Positions 37,401 through 46,293 of a stretch of 47,804 bases of DNA are shown one piece after another. The stretch lies in NCBI RefSeq assembly GCF_001678675.1, contig NZ_LZRN01000032.1:1-47804 (forward strand), written 5' to 3'. How positions within the stretch are numbered: the first letter of the stretch is position 1; each line of letters starts with the position of its first letter. The notes beneath the pieces are model-generated. The model was not told the origin of the DNA and did not search any database. It saw only the letters and a list, made by a program, of their open reading frames with translations. Origin of the DNA: Gelidibacter algens. Lineage in GTDB: Bacteria; Bacteroidota; Bacteroidia; Flavobacteriales; Flavobacteriaceae. Made by a program: the position numbers and the translations under genes.

Positions 37401-39233
37401 AGCCGCTTGTTCTTCATTTTCCTTTAACTCTAAATATGCAACAGCTAGTTGGTTAATTACCTCGTTATGGAATGCAGCTGCTCCCATTGCAGGTTCTAAT
37501 ATTTTAAGTTTTAAAATCTCATCTGCACAGTTTGTTCCTGTTAAAGCTCCATCAACTATAGCTTGTTGTTCTTTGAGTTTTTCAATAATGCCTTTCAGGG
37601 TATATTTTACGGTACACTGCGTTAAAACTTCGGGCGTGTAATACGATGCCGAATTTTTACGGTCTCTACCATTTAATCGATATACAAATTGTCCTTTTGG
37701 TATAACCACATCTTGTTCGAGATGCTCACAATCTTTTAAAATTTCAGCTTCTTTAAAATCATCTCGTCTTGATTTTGGCACTAAAAATGTGCCGTCACTT
37801 CCGTTTTTATCTTTAGCACTTTTAACCTCAATTAAATCTTCTCTTGCAAAGAAACCTGAATAGGATAGTAAACTTTCATAGACGCTACCCAATTGGTTAA
37901 TTCCAAGATTAGAGTACGATATTCTGCCACGACCTTTATTTTTTGTTCTTTCGGAAAGCGATAAGCGAACCACAATTTCTTGCAGTACTTTATTGCTAAA
38001 TTGAATTCCCTGAAGATGTATGAGCGCATCATTATCAAACAAAGGGGAATCTAGAGGTCGCATTTGGAATCCATTTTTCAAATTGGAACCTGTATGCAGG
38101 AAATCAAAAAGTTTCCATAAGCTTTCGGAAAAGAAATACCCGTTTCTAGAAGATTCTGTTGTCAATGCTACCATTTCTAAATCACGAAGCATTTCAAGAC
38201 TGTAGCCTTTTTGATAGGTACTGTCTTTCATAGGTAAAATCTCTAAATCCTCTCTAGATTCTGCATAGAAAAGAAAGAGTAAACGGTACACAAAATTTAG
38301 ACATTCGTCCTTTAGCTCTCTAGCGAAATTATCGCTGTTACGCAGTTCTACTATCTTACGTTTGTCATCTTGTGTAGCCGCATTCATTAATCGGTATTCA
38401 ATAGCTTCATTCGCCAATGCCTCTACAGCATAGATAACCGCACTTTTTAAAGTAACTGTTACGCCATAACTTGCTTTATGGGCATCTTCCTCTAAACCAG
38501 TTAAAATACTTTCGGTTTCAGAAATAAATTGCTTTTTTGCTAGTAAAGCATAAAATAAAGCGAGTAAATTTCTATTGGATGCTGTTTTTGTGACTGTAAA
38601 TAATTCTTCTAAATCGAAGAGTAAATAGCTATCAAACTTCCATTTCTCGTACTGAATTAAAAATATCTTTGGACCAGCAAGCATAATCAAATAGACTGGA
38701 CGTTCTTCTTCGGGAAGTAAAAACAGTTCGGATAACGCTTCTTTAATTACTTCTGGTCTTATATCAAAACCATCCCAAGAATTCGGTAGCACTTTTTCCC
38801 AATCGTCTTTAATATAACTCTGCTCATATAACCCATCTGCATCAACATCGCCCACTTGTATCATAGGCTGCATTTCCATTATGTAGAGATAAGGCTTGTC
38901 ATTTTTATTGAAACGGTAGCGAACAGGAATAATTTTATTATCGTCCATTACCACAGGTTCATCATAGGCTCTTACGCCATTAATGTAACCTAATGCTTCT
39001 AATAATTCTGTATGAAATTGGTGCGTGCGAAGCACTTTATCCTTCGTTCTTCTTAGATTTAGATAATCATTCTTAAACTTATAATACTTTTCACTAATTG
39101 GGGCAATCTTGCTTGTAAACTCTTTTATATGCTCAGTCCCATAGCCAGACTTATCAAACACTTTCTTCGGAAAATCTTCATCAAAGAAATGTTGAGAAAA
39201 GTAATCGCCTATATTTTCTAAAAATTCTATCAT
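34449..39233 (-). CDS. DrmMI-like N6-adenine DNA methyltransferase
   Basis: The 1594-aa protein carries a gamma-type adenine methyltransferase core. Motif I is ILEPAMGAAAFHNEVINQ (about 575-590), the acidic region follows in YGVDLNPTAVELGKLSLWLN, and catalytic motif IV is FDVIVGNPPWLKL (about 950). The LEPAMG variant of the usual DPACG motif is what I recall for DISARM class 1 DrmMI enzymes. The N-terminal 500 residues and the C-terminal 600 are probably scaffold and target-recognition regions; no nuclease motif was seen. PglX of BREX is a similar-looking alternative, but no other BREX gene is present. It is 6 bases from the SNF2 gene. Its job would be to mark self DNA. Confidence 0.82.
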   Translation of the reverse strand: MIEFLENIGDYFSQHFFDEDFPKKVFDKSGYGTEHIKEFTSKIAPISEKYYKFKNDYLNLRRTKDKVLRTHQFHTELLEALGYINGVRAYDEPVVMDDNKIIPVRYRFNKNDKPYLYIMEMQPMIQVGDVDADGLYEQSYIKDDWEKVLPNSWDGFDIRPEVIKEALSELFLLPEEERPVYLIMLAGPKIFLIQYEKWKFDSYLLFDLEELFTVTKTASNRNLLALFYALLAKKQFISETESILTGLEEDAHKASYGVTVTLKSAVIYAVEALANEAIEYRLMNAATQDDKRKIVELRNSDNFARELKDECLNFVYRLLFLFYAESREDLEILPMKDSTYQKGYSLEMLRDLEMVALTTESSRNGYFFSESLWKLFDFLHTGSNLKNGFQMRPLDSPLFDNDALIHLQGIQFSNKVLQEIVVRLSLSERTKNKGRGRISYSNLGINQLGSVYESLLSYSGFFAREDLIEVKSAKDKNGSDGTFLVPKSRRDDFKEAEILKDCEHLEQDVVIPKGQFVYRLNGRDRKNSASYYTPEVLTQCTVKYTLKGIIEKLKEQQAIVDGALTGTNCADEILKLKILEPAMGAAAFHNEVINQLAVAYLELKENEEQAAGRKRITPGVYKDELQKVKAYIAANNVYGVDLNPTAVELGKLSLWLNCMHKNMETPFFAHRLGAGNAVVGAWLKVYNEKDCSLQYPKTASGAIAKKPLPKPWWDKAPKRVLWKKDGTLSRKQNQIYHFLLADDNMVPSYGIKLLKEELTDVELTAFKDWRNEFKQPLTSVEITRLQKISSVIDYLLEEHYKQQKGVIADTSSVYQVYGQPNPQIKAKGYDEKERLAESRKDRSAPYYKLKLVLDYWCSLWFWDVRDVRLLPSRTEWYNEIESILQIDSNELTLDGTEQNIKEQIRKKARAGNLFDDDERIKYVEALAQQHRFFHNEIEFIEVFKERGGFDVIVGNPPWLKLQFEEKGIMGESFPELEIRKISAPKIRKLQEEFLRVEIQKEAYFNEYIAVESAATFMNGHQNYPLLKGQQTNLYKCVLENGFSLMSMNGFMGLIHPIDIFNDSKGKPFRKVGNARLKYYFNFRNELMLFSEVSHTRFYSICVYEELKEKPNFKAINNLFHPSTIGSSLSHNGSGVVQGMKIKDENDNSFNWNTKPHKSRVINFTEKELRILSKTFGNNTNWQSAKLVSVHASEIISILQKIGNSNHTVLDFKNKVTVCWDETNDLNAGHIIRITKHPKLDSFEMVYSGPHFFVGNPLYKTPREICTQNSHYDIIDHTLIDEFTVARTNYVPANVQLGYETCIRAFIVGKDENGLQKTDNWLDYYKLGFRKMVDINTERSLASALFPPKTAHIHGVISIIFKEEKHLLEASALTSSLIYDFFVKTIGSANLSDSRIQSFPLGVPENYKSQLISRTLTLNCINNYYADLWERNWNDDFNQDSWSKADQRLKPFDSLTEEWKWEIPLRNWFERRQALVEIDVITAMALGLSLEELVLMYNVQFPVLQQNEDDTWYDTKGNIVFTVSKGLVGVGLDRGDWNAIAAMKAGETYEHTITKSELYQGKKITYYAPFAKCDRVEDYKTAWAHFEELFNDKKE

Positions 39234-39239
39234 TCTTAA

Positions 39240-42080
39240 TTACCCGTTATAAAAAACCGCTAATACTCTTAGGAAGGGTTCATTTTCTAATTGGAAGTAT
39301 TCATTGTAAAATGCATCCATTTGATTTTTTACATAATTTACTTCACTCTGCCTCTTCTTTTTATAAAAAGAGCCTCCTCCATTTTTTTCATCTCCAAACT
39401 TAATTTCCATTTGTCGCTCGGATGCGCTTAGCCAATCATTCAGTTTCTTTTGATAGCGTTCTAATTTATCTTCCATTTTATCCTCCAGATCACCTTGAAT
39501 TTTTAAATCATAAAAAAGTTTAGCACTTTTCACTGCTGCCGGAAGTAGTTTTTTAATATTATCAAGTTGTTCAGCAGTTGTTTCAAGTTCAGGCAATGTG
39601 TCCTTAAGGCGGTATTGATTTATAAACTCTTCAAATTCTTCCAAATTTCCCACGCTTGACTCTCCAAATGATTTGCCTATTACGAAGGTTTTGGAAAAAA
39701 TAGGTTTTCCCTGTTGATTAGATGTTATTCCTTGAAAAACAAACCAAGCTGTATTTTTAGGAAGTGGCTCTCTTAGTCTAGCCACTAAAGCTTTACCGCG
39801 ATCTATTTGTCCAAGCAACTTGTATTGCATCCATTTTGCAATAGGATTAAGGTCGTATAATAGTTGAAAGTTTGGCCATTCATTTTGTTTCTTTCTCGCT
39901 TGAATTATTGCATTTTCAACGATATCAACATTTGTAGTAAGATTGAATGTTTGATTTGGTTTTGGAAAAGCTTCTTTAGGCATATCGTACAAAACACCTT
40001 TAGATGAAAGCTCTTCAAATTGTTCAATTTCTAAAACTTTGTCGTTACTATCTATATTAATTAAAGGGATGAGCCTATCGTCTTTCGATTTTAATTCATC
40101 AATAAGCGAAGCATAATAGCTAAAATCATCTTCATAAAACGAAGCAAAACCTTCGTCGATTTTCATTTGAGCTTTAGTAGCAGATGAATCTTCAGTCAAT
40201 GCACTTAACCAATCATCGTCCACCGTATTTTCTTCATTAGAATCCAAAAGTGACGGGTCATTATTGGCAATCGCTTTTTCTACTAATTTTGATTCTTGCT
40301 GTTGGTCATAAAAGCCCATAACACTCCCAGCATCTCCCAAACTTTTATGTACTTCTTCTTCCTTTTCTTTTAAACGCTCTACAATTCTAATATCTCCTTG
40401 AACATCTTCACTTTGAGATTCAGCAATAAGGTAATAGATGAATGGTGTTTTGGTTTGACCAAAACGGTCTATTCGCCCATTCCTTTGATCTAAAGTTATA
40501 ATTGACCAAGGAATATCGTAATTAAACATTTGATTACAGAAGTAGTGAAGATTCACACCTTGACTTCCAGCATCAGAAGCAAGAAAAAGCCTAATTGTAC
40601 TATCTTCTTTAGAAAAATCTTCTAAGATATCTTGCTGTTGTGTGTCCGTGAGGCTTCCGTTAAATTGAACTACCGCGTTATCGTTTAGCTTGAAGTCTTC
40701 TTTCAGATTCTTTTCTAATTCATTTAATGTAGCTCTGCGCTCTGCAAAAATGATTATGCGCTCATCACTCTTTTTCCCTTTCCAACCCATCTGGTCTAGT
40801 TTAAAGAGAAACTGGTTATACTTAGAATCACTTTTTTGAGCCACAATTTTTTCGAGAACGTCTTTCAGCTCTTCTAGATGTTCTATTACACCATCTTCAT
40901 CAATCGCTTTATCTATTCTTTTAATTACGGTTTCTAAACACGCTTTAGGCGATGACATATATGCCTTGAATAAACCTATGGAAAAAAGCAATGCTCCGAA
41001 CGTAGAATTTCCATCACTCTCTTCCTGTGCAACAGCTTTAAATTCTTGAATAATTCGTAAAGCTTCTTCTTCATCAGGATTTAAAGGGCAATCTATTTTA
41101 CTTGTTATCCTGTCTCTAAAGGCATCACCAACTTCATCCTCAATATCCTTTTTAAACCTACGAACATATAATGGCTGAATATCTTCTTTTGTAAATTCGC
41201 CATCATAAGGTATTGCCGTAGGATCTAACATACTTATTAAATTTGCAAAATTCTCACGTTTACCGTTGTGAGGTGTCGCAGATGTCAAAACCATTGCTTG
41301 CGTTCTCTCTGATAAAAATTTAGCTAATCCACCTCTCTGAGATGCAACATTGGCAACCGTATGGCATTCATCTATTGCAACGATATCCCATTTTACTTTT
41401 TCTAAATAGTGCCTGAATTTTGCATTGTTTTTCAACGTATCGATAGATACTATAACCTTGTCATAGTAATCGAATGGATTTTTGTTTGATGGTATTTCTG
41501 TTTTAATTCTTGCTATTCCCTGACTATCTAATCTAACTAATGGAATTGCAAAACGAGCCCATATTTCCTGCTGAAATTGAGCAAGAATAGATTTTGGTGT
41601 AACTACTAAAACCTTCTTTCCCTTTCCACGTCTGATTAATTCCGCTAAAAAAATGCCAACTTGAACTGTTTTACCAAGCCCAACAGCATCTGCAATTAGG
41701 ATTTTTGGTTGTGGCAATGAAAGTGCCTTTATAGTAGATTCAAATTGATAATTAGCACCTCTTATTGCCGCTTTATGAGCTATTTCAATATGTTCAGAAT
41801 AATGCGAAGAGTTTCTGAATATTGTCTCAAGAAACAACTTTGTTTGCCTATAATGGGTAGAGTCGTCAGCCTGAAGTTCGGTTTCTTCTGGTTGTATTAC
41901 TCGATAGTTTTCTAATCGTAAATCAAATTGAAAACTTTGACCGTATACTAATTCAGAAATTCCTTCGACATCAATGATGTCGCGTTCTCTGTTGGTAACT
42001 ATAAAATCTTCTCCTCTTAAGTTAATCCTTATTCCAGGGGTAACATTAAGGCTTTGGTTGGTTAAAGTATCGTTGCTCAA
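39240..42080 (-). CDS. DrmD-like SNF2-family helicase
   Basis: The 946-aa protein is a SNF2-type SF2 ATPase. Walker A is ADAVGLGKTVQ (about 130-140), motif II is IVAIDECHTVANV (about 235-245), TSATPHNGKRENF is motif III-like, and the C-terminal core has FLASDAGSQGVNLHYF and LDQRNGRIDRFGQ (about 500-545). A coiled, charged C terminus follows. A SNF2 helicase directly before an LEPAMG-type methyltransferase is the drmD-drmMI arrangement of class 1 DISARM. The start is TTG at 42080; no in-frame ATG lies near. The gene begins 17 bases after the XRE regulator. Confidence 0.82.
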   Translation of the reverse strand: MSNDTLTNQSLNVTPGIRINLRGEDFIVTNRERDIIDVEGISELVYGQSFQFDLRLENYRVIQPEETELQADDSTHYRQTKLFLETIFRNSSHYSEHIEIAHKAAIRGANYQFESTIKALSLPQPKILIADAVGLGKTVQVGIFLAELIRRGKGKKVLVVTPKSILAQFQQEIWARFAIPLVRLDSQGIARIKTEIPSNKNPFDYYDKVIVSIDTLKNNAKFRHYLEKVKWDIVAIDECHTVANVASQRGGLAKFLSERTQAMVLTSATPHNGKRENFANLISMLDPTAIPYDGEFTKEDIQPLYVRRFKKDIEDEVGDAFRDRITSKIDCPLNPDEEEALRIIQEFKAVAQEESDGNSTFGALLFSIGLFKAYMSSPKACLETVIKRIDKAIDEDGVIEHLEELKDVLEKIVAQKSDSKYNQFLFKLDQMGWKGKKSDERIIIFAERRATLNELEKNLKEDFKLNDNAVVQFNGSLTDTQQQDILEDFSKEDSTIRLFLASDAGSQGVNLHYFCNQMFNYDIPWSIITLDQRNGRIDRFGQTKTPFIYYLIAESQSEDVQGDIRIVERLKEKEEEVHKSLGDAGSVMGFYDQQQESKLVEKAIANNDPSLLDSNEENTVDDDWLSALTEDSSATKAQMKIDEGFASFYEDDFSYYASLIDELKSKDDRLIPLINIDSNDKVLEIEQFEELSSKGVLYDMPKEAFPKPNQTFNLTTNVDIVENAIIQARKKQNEWPNFQLLYDLNPIAKWMQYKLLGQIDRGKALVARLREPLPKNTAWFVFQGITSNQQGKPIFSKTFVIGKSFGESSVGNLEEFEEFINQYRLKDTLPELETTAEQLDNIKKLLPAAVKSAKLFYDLKIQGDLEDKMEDKLERYQKKLNDWLSASERQMEIKFGDEKNGGGSFYKKKRQSEVNYVKNQMDAFYNEYFQLENEPFLRVLAVFYNG

Positions 42081-42097
42081 ATTATTATATCTAATCT

Positions 42098-42370
42098 TTA
42101 TACATTATCGATTGCAAGCCTTAAAGCTTCTTTTGTAAACTTCTCACTTTTAACAGTTTTCAAAATTTTATCTGCTAACCACATCGTAAGTAAATCCTTT
42201 TTTGGCTGCTTAAAAATTTTTGCTAAAACATCTATATGTTCTCTTTTAAATGAACGCTCACTGCGTTCCATTTTACTTAACATTGCTTGGTCTATTTCCA
42301 ATTGAGCTGCTAATTGCCGCAACAATACATCATTAGACTCTCTAAGTGCTCGTATGTGTTCGCCTATCAT
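42098..42370 (-). CDS. XRE-family regulator heading the operon
   Basis: The 90-aa protein has a clean HTH at about 5-60: IGEHIRALRESNDVLLRQLA, AQLEIDQAMLSKMERSERS and IDVLAKIFKQP. The C-terminal 30 residues are helical (MWLADKILKTVKSEKFTKEA). Small XRE proteins of this form often precede restriction-modification and defence genes in Bacteroidota and act as autoregulators. It is the first gene of the roughly 26-kb minus-strand run. The region upstream holds a direct repeat that could be its operator. Confidence 0.88.
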   Translation of the reverse strand: MIGEHIRALRESNDVLLRQLAAQLEIDQAMLSKMERSERSFKREHIDVLAKIFKQPKKDLLTMWLADKILKTVKSEKFTKEALRLAIDNV

Positions 42371-42486
42371 AATCAGGTAGTTTTCATTAAAAGACTTGAC
42401 AAATTTTGGACAATTTAAGGATTATGTTGGAGAAAATTTCTACTTTGTAGGCTTAAGTTTTTAACATTTGAGTATTTTATAAATAT
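42371..42486. promoter_or_regulatory. Divergent promoter/operator region of the defence-like island
   Basis: These 116 bases separate the XRE-led operon from the divergent IF2N-Upf1 helicase gene and must hold both promoters. A direct repeat GACAAATTT (42398-42406) / GACAATTT (42409-42416), offset by 11 bases, could be the XRE binding site. On the plus strand, TACTTTG and AACATTTG resemble the Bacteroidota -7 element TAnnTTTG but do not match it exactly. No confident start site can be given. Confidence 0.45.
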
Positions 42487-45400
42487 ATGAGAAGTGTTCC
42501 AACCATAAGATTGAATAAAGTGTTGAGAGAGTTAAATTTATCGTTAGATAAGGCTATATCTTTCTTAGACGGGAAAGGTCTTGAAATTGAAGCCAGACCT
42601 ACAACTATAATAGATGATTCAGTATACAATTTATTATTAGACGAATTTTCTAAACCAAAAAATAGCATAATCAACGAACCTAAGTCTATTATTCAGATTG
42701 CAAGCCCACCTATCAATCACGATGCTTTAGAACTGAACAAAAATATACGTATTCCAGATTTTGATTTTGATGAGCAAGAAGAATTAGAAGAAGAAAATCA
42801 AACTGAATATGAAAGAAACAAAAGAGTTTGGCATAAATATATAACTGCACAAGAAAAAATTATTGACTACCGAAGTCTCCCTGTAGCTATTAACCCTAAT
42901 CAAAAGTATACGTTGGAGGGCAACACTTTAAAGATAGAGGTAGATCAAGATATTTTCAAAAAAATCTTTAAGGATGAAGTTGAGACTATTTTTAAAATAG
43001 ATACTTATGATTTTGATAGCGATCATATACTACAAGACTTAGAAATAACGGAGCAAATTAATATCGAAGACTTAAAAAATTTAAAGGAAAGTGCTTCGTC
43101 AAAGTATATCGAGTTCAATGAACATCCAATTATTGAAGGTGTTATCAGAGAGCGAAACAGCAAGTCAAAAGGTTTAGAAAAAATCATAGGAAGAATATCA
43201 AGAAACTTTCTTTTCAATAAAGAAGGACTTATACTTCTTACACAAGCAGAGAAAGAAAAAGTAGACATTTTGAAAAATGTTTCTTTTGAAAAAAATGCTG
43301 GAGCTGTTTTTCCTTTATTCCCCAATATTAAATTTTTACTTAGTCTTATCTATAAAGAAAATTCTATTCAGGAAACTGGTAATAGATTCACCATATTTAA
43401 CGGAAAGATTCATAATAATATCGAAGCCTATTTAGAGAAGGAAATTGGGTTAAAGCGGAAGCGTTTTCTTTTAATTTTTCAGTTTCCGAAAAATTCAGGA
43501 CTTGAAAAAAAAATAAAAGATTTAGAAAAATTCAAAGGTATCGATTTACCAACACCAGAAAATGATGCGATTAGCTTTAGGATAGAGGTTAATAGTAGCA
43601 ATTTAAATGATACTGAAACGCGAAACTCCATTAGTTTAGAAGAACAGTTATCACATTTTAAAAGAGAATACCGAAGGATAGATCAAATTATAAGAAAGTA
43701 TTTCCCTAAAAAATCATATCGAACGAATTGGAATGTAAAATATAGTTACGATGGGAAGCAACTCAGAAAATTTTACTCAAAAAATAGCGATATAGAACTA
43801 AAATTTTGGGATAGAATTTATCCTGACATACACGGTGAAGAATTTCAAATAAGTAGTGACAAGTCAACGCTTTCTTTTGATTTTCAGGATTTTGAAGGCT
43901 TAGAAAGCAAAAAACAAAGCTTAAGGGCTTACAATTATTTTTACCTTGAAGATTATGGAACGGATCACAAGTTTAAGTTCAACATAAAATTTGAAACAGG
44001 TCTTCACGATCTTCAGAAGAAACTAAAGATTAATGCAGAATCATTATCAACAAGACTAATGTTGAATGGTCAAGAGCTACGGTTTCATAAACATTATAAA
44101 CCAGGCAACAAAGGATTTGTACGGGACTATTTAACAAATGTAATCCGTGAGTATATTGAAGACGAAAAATACGATGTTTACATTGATGATACGTTTAAAG
44201 AAAAGTATCTCTGCGTTGAAAATTTTGAATTAAAAGTAGAGCAAGAAGAAGAAAAACTTTCGAAACTGAAAAGAGAAAGTTTTTATTATGGTGATAAAAA
44301 GAATAAAAAGCCACTAGGTAGATTACAAAAGGTAGATTATCCTAGCCTTGAATTCTTTGTGGAAGACGAGAACATTGAAGATCTAAATAAATCATTATTA
44401 AAACAGGAGATAAAAGCTGTCTTTCCAGATTTAAAAGGCGAAAGAGATAAAATTTTAAGACTTACAGACACAGTAAATAAATTAGAATCTGAGGTTACTC
44501 TTCCAAATAATAATAGCAGAAATTTTCTTTTTGACTCGTCAATGGCTAAGCCTATTCACGATGTAGATTCTCTTCTGGATGAACAAGGAAATCAATGGAG
44601 ACTTTTTGAGGAACAAATGTTATCTCAACATTTAAATACATCACAAAAGCAAGCGATACTAAAAAGTTTACACGCTCAGGATTTAATGCTTATACAAGGA
44701 CCACCCGGAACAGGCAAATCCACTGCCATTGCAGAAATTATATGGCACCATATTCTAGAAAACCCCAAACAAAAAATACTTCTTACCTCTGAAACAAATC
44801 TTGCAGTGGATAACGCAATGGATAGAATTAAAACTGGTTCAAATAATATTGTGAAACCTATACGGTTTGGAAACGAAGATAGACTGGCCTCAGAAGGATT
44901 ATTTTATTCCTATGAAACTGTGGTATCATTCGGTAGTGATTTAAGTTTTAAAGAACCTAACATAGTGGAGCATTGGGTTGAAAACGTGGCTAAAAGAGTT
45001 GGTAATGATGAAAATATAAATAACGCATTAAATGATTGGAGGTCTTACCTTAATGGCAAAGACAAAGAAGTGAGATCTATTTTCACGCAACAATATTTAG
45101 AAAATGTAAACTTGATTGGAGCAACTGGAAGCTCAATGGGTAAACTTAATTCTGAAGGACGCTATACTTCGTTTTTTCATTCGTACTTAAAGGTTTTCAA
45201 TAAAGGAGATTACTTTCCAAAAATTGATTATAAGAAATGTAATGGCATTGATATTGTTTTTGATACAATCATTATGGATGAGGCCAGTAAAGCCACACCA
45301 CCTGAACTAGCATTACCAATTATATATGGTAAAAAAGCAATTATAGTTGGAGACCATAGGCAATTGCCTCCAATGGTTGATGGAGAAGAAATAAAAGACA

Positions 45401-46293
45401 CCTTGTACTCAATAGGCGAAAAGGAATTGGCAAGCACTCTGGAAAGAGATGAGTTTAAAAAATCTCAGTTCGAAAATTTATTTCAGAACCCAAATTTAGA
45501 TTTAAGCTTAAAAGGTACTTTTAATACTCAGTATAGAATGCACCCGGCTATAAATGATGCTGTGTCTCAGTTTTACATAGATGATGGCGGCTTACATTGT
45601 GGATTGCCTCTTGACGAGAAAGATCACCAAAGTTTTTTAGAACCATCTTCTAGGTATCACGGTCTCAACTATAAAAATATTTTAACGCCAGAAACACACA
45701 CGATGTGGATTGATGTAAATGGACCTGAAATAAAAGAAGGTACATCTAGATCTAACATTGGCGAAGTTGAGGCTATTGACTCCATACTATATTGCATCAA
45801 AAACAGCGACGGATATCCAGAATATACTAAATGGCTTTCTACACAACCTAAAGAGGAAAGTGAAATAGGCATTATTAGTTTTTATGGGAAGCAAATCAAT
45901 CATTTGAATAAAATGATTGAAAAAAATCATAAAGACATATCTACTAGGCTAAGTACAGTTGATAAATTTCAGGGAATGGAGCGGAATATTATCATTGTTT
46001 CAATGGTGAGAAGTGATAAGATAGCAGCTACTACTGATCAATCACCAGATTTCTCTCTTTATGAAAGCAAAGGGTATCCTGAGCAATCTAGCTTGGGTTT
46101 TGCAGAATCTCCTAATAGGCTTAATGTAGGTCTTTCTCGCGCAAGAAGATTACTCATTATCGTTGGAAATAAGGATCACTTTTGTAAAAAAGAAATATAC
46201 CAGAATGTTTTCAACACTATAAGTGATTCTACAAACGGAAAAATAATTTCTTCCAATATTTTCAAAAAGACCATTACGACAGATGAGCAATAA
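42487..46293 (+). CDS. Upf1/Dna2-type SF1B helicase with IF2N-like N-terminal domain
   Basis: The 1268-aa protein opens with IRLNKVLRELNLSLDKAISF followed by IEARPTTIIDDSVYNLLLDE (about 7-52), which closely resembles the IF-2 N-terminal (IF2N) fold of Bacteroidota. A long acidic and helical region follows (about 85-700). The C-terminal helicase has Walker A LIQGPPGTGKSTAI (about 735), motif II TIIMDEASKATPPEL (about 930), motif III VGDHRQLPPMVDG (about 955), NTQYRMHPAIND (about 1013), VDKFQGMERNIIIVSMVRS (about 1160) and RLNVGLSRARRLLII (about 1210). This is the Upf1/Dna2/Nam7 type. It overlaps the next gene by 11 bases. RNA or DNA substrate is not decidable. Confidence 0.85.
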   Translation: MRSVPTIRLNKVLRELNLSLDKAISFLDGKGLEIEARPTTIIDDSVYNLLLDEFSKPKNSIINEPKSIIQIASPPINHDALELNKNIRIPDFDFDEQEELEEENQTEYERNKRVWHKYITAQEKIIDYRSLPVAINPNQKYTLEGNTLKIEVDQDIFKKIFKDEVETIFKIDTYDFDSDHILQDLEITEQINIEDLKNLKESASSKYIEFNEHPIIEGVIRERNSKSKGLEKIIGRISRNFLFNKEGLILLTQAEKEKVDILKNVSFEKNAGAVFPLFPNIKFLLSLIYKENSIQETGNRFTIFNGKIHNNIEAYLEKEIGLKRKRFLLIFQFPKNSGLEKKIKDLEKFKGIDLPTPENDAISFRIEVNSSNLNDTETRNSISLEEQLSHFKREYRRIDQIIRKYFPKKSYRTNWNVKYSYDGKQLRKFYSKNSDIELKFWDRIYPDIHGEEFQISSDKSTLSFDFQDFEGLESKKQSLRAYNYFYLEDYGTDHKFKFNIKFETGLHDLQKKLKINAESLSTRLMLNGQELRFHKHYKPGNKGFVRDYLTNVIREYIEDEKYDVYIDDTFKEKYLCVENFELKVEQEEEKLSKLKRESFYYGDKKNKKPLGRLQKVDYPSLEFFVEDENIEDLNKSLLKQEIKAVFPDLKGERDKILRLTDTVNKLESEVTLPNNNSRNFLFDSSMAKPIHDVDSLLDEQGNQWRLFEEQMLSQHLNTSQKQAILKSLHAQDLMLIQGPPGTGKSTAIAEIIWHHILENPKQKILLTSETNLAVDNAMDRIKTGSNNIVKPIRFGNEDRLASEGLFYSYETVVSFGSDLSFKEPNIVEHWVENVAKRVGNDENINNALNDWRSYLNGKDKEVRSIFTQQYLENVNLIGATGSSMGKLNSEGRYTSFFHSYLKVFNKGDYFPKIDYKKCNGIDIVFDTIIMDEASKATPPELALPIIYGKKAIIVGDHRQLPPMVDGEEIKDTLYSIGEKELASTLERDEFKKSQFENLFQNPNLDLSLKGTFNTQYRMHPAINDAVSQFYIDDGGLHCGLPLDEKDHQSFLEPSSRYHGLNYKNILTPETHTMWIDVNGPEIKEGTSRSNIGEVEAIDSILYCIKNSDGYPEYTKWLSTQPKEESEIGIISFYGKQINHLNKMIEKNHKDISTRLSTVDKFQGMERNIIIVSMVRSDKIAATTDQSPDFSLYESKGYPEQSSLGFAESPNRLNVGLSRARRLLIIVGNKDHFCKKEIYQNVFNTISDSTNGKIISSNIFKKTITTDEQ

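Noticed and set aside
34449-39233. BREX PglX methyltransferase
   Set aside because: No brxA, brxB, brxC, pglZ or brxL-like gene is present; the LEPAMG motif and the neighbouring SNF2 gene fit DrmMI better.
16496-42370. Calling the operon a standard class 1 DISARM system
   Set aside because: The SNF2 and methyltransferase genes fit, but separate drmA and drmB and the PLD-type drmC are not seen, and many extra genes are present.
42373-42486. Exact Bacteroidota promoter assignment in the divergent gap
   Set aside because: Only near matches to TAnnTTTG were found, with no matching -33 element at a standard distance.
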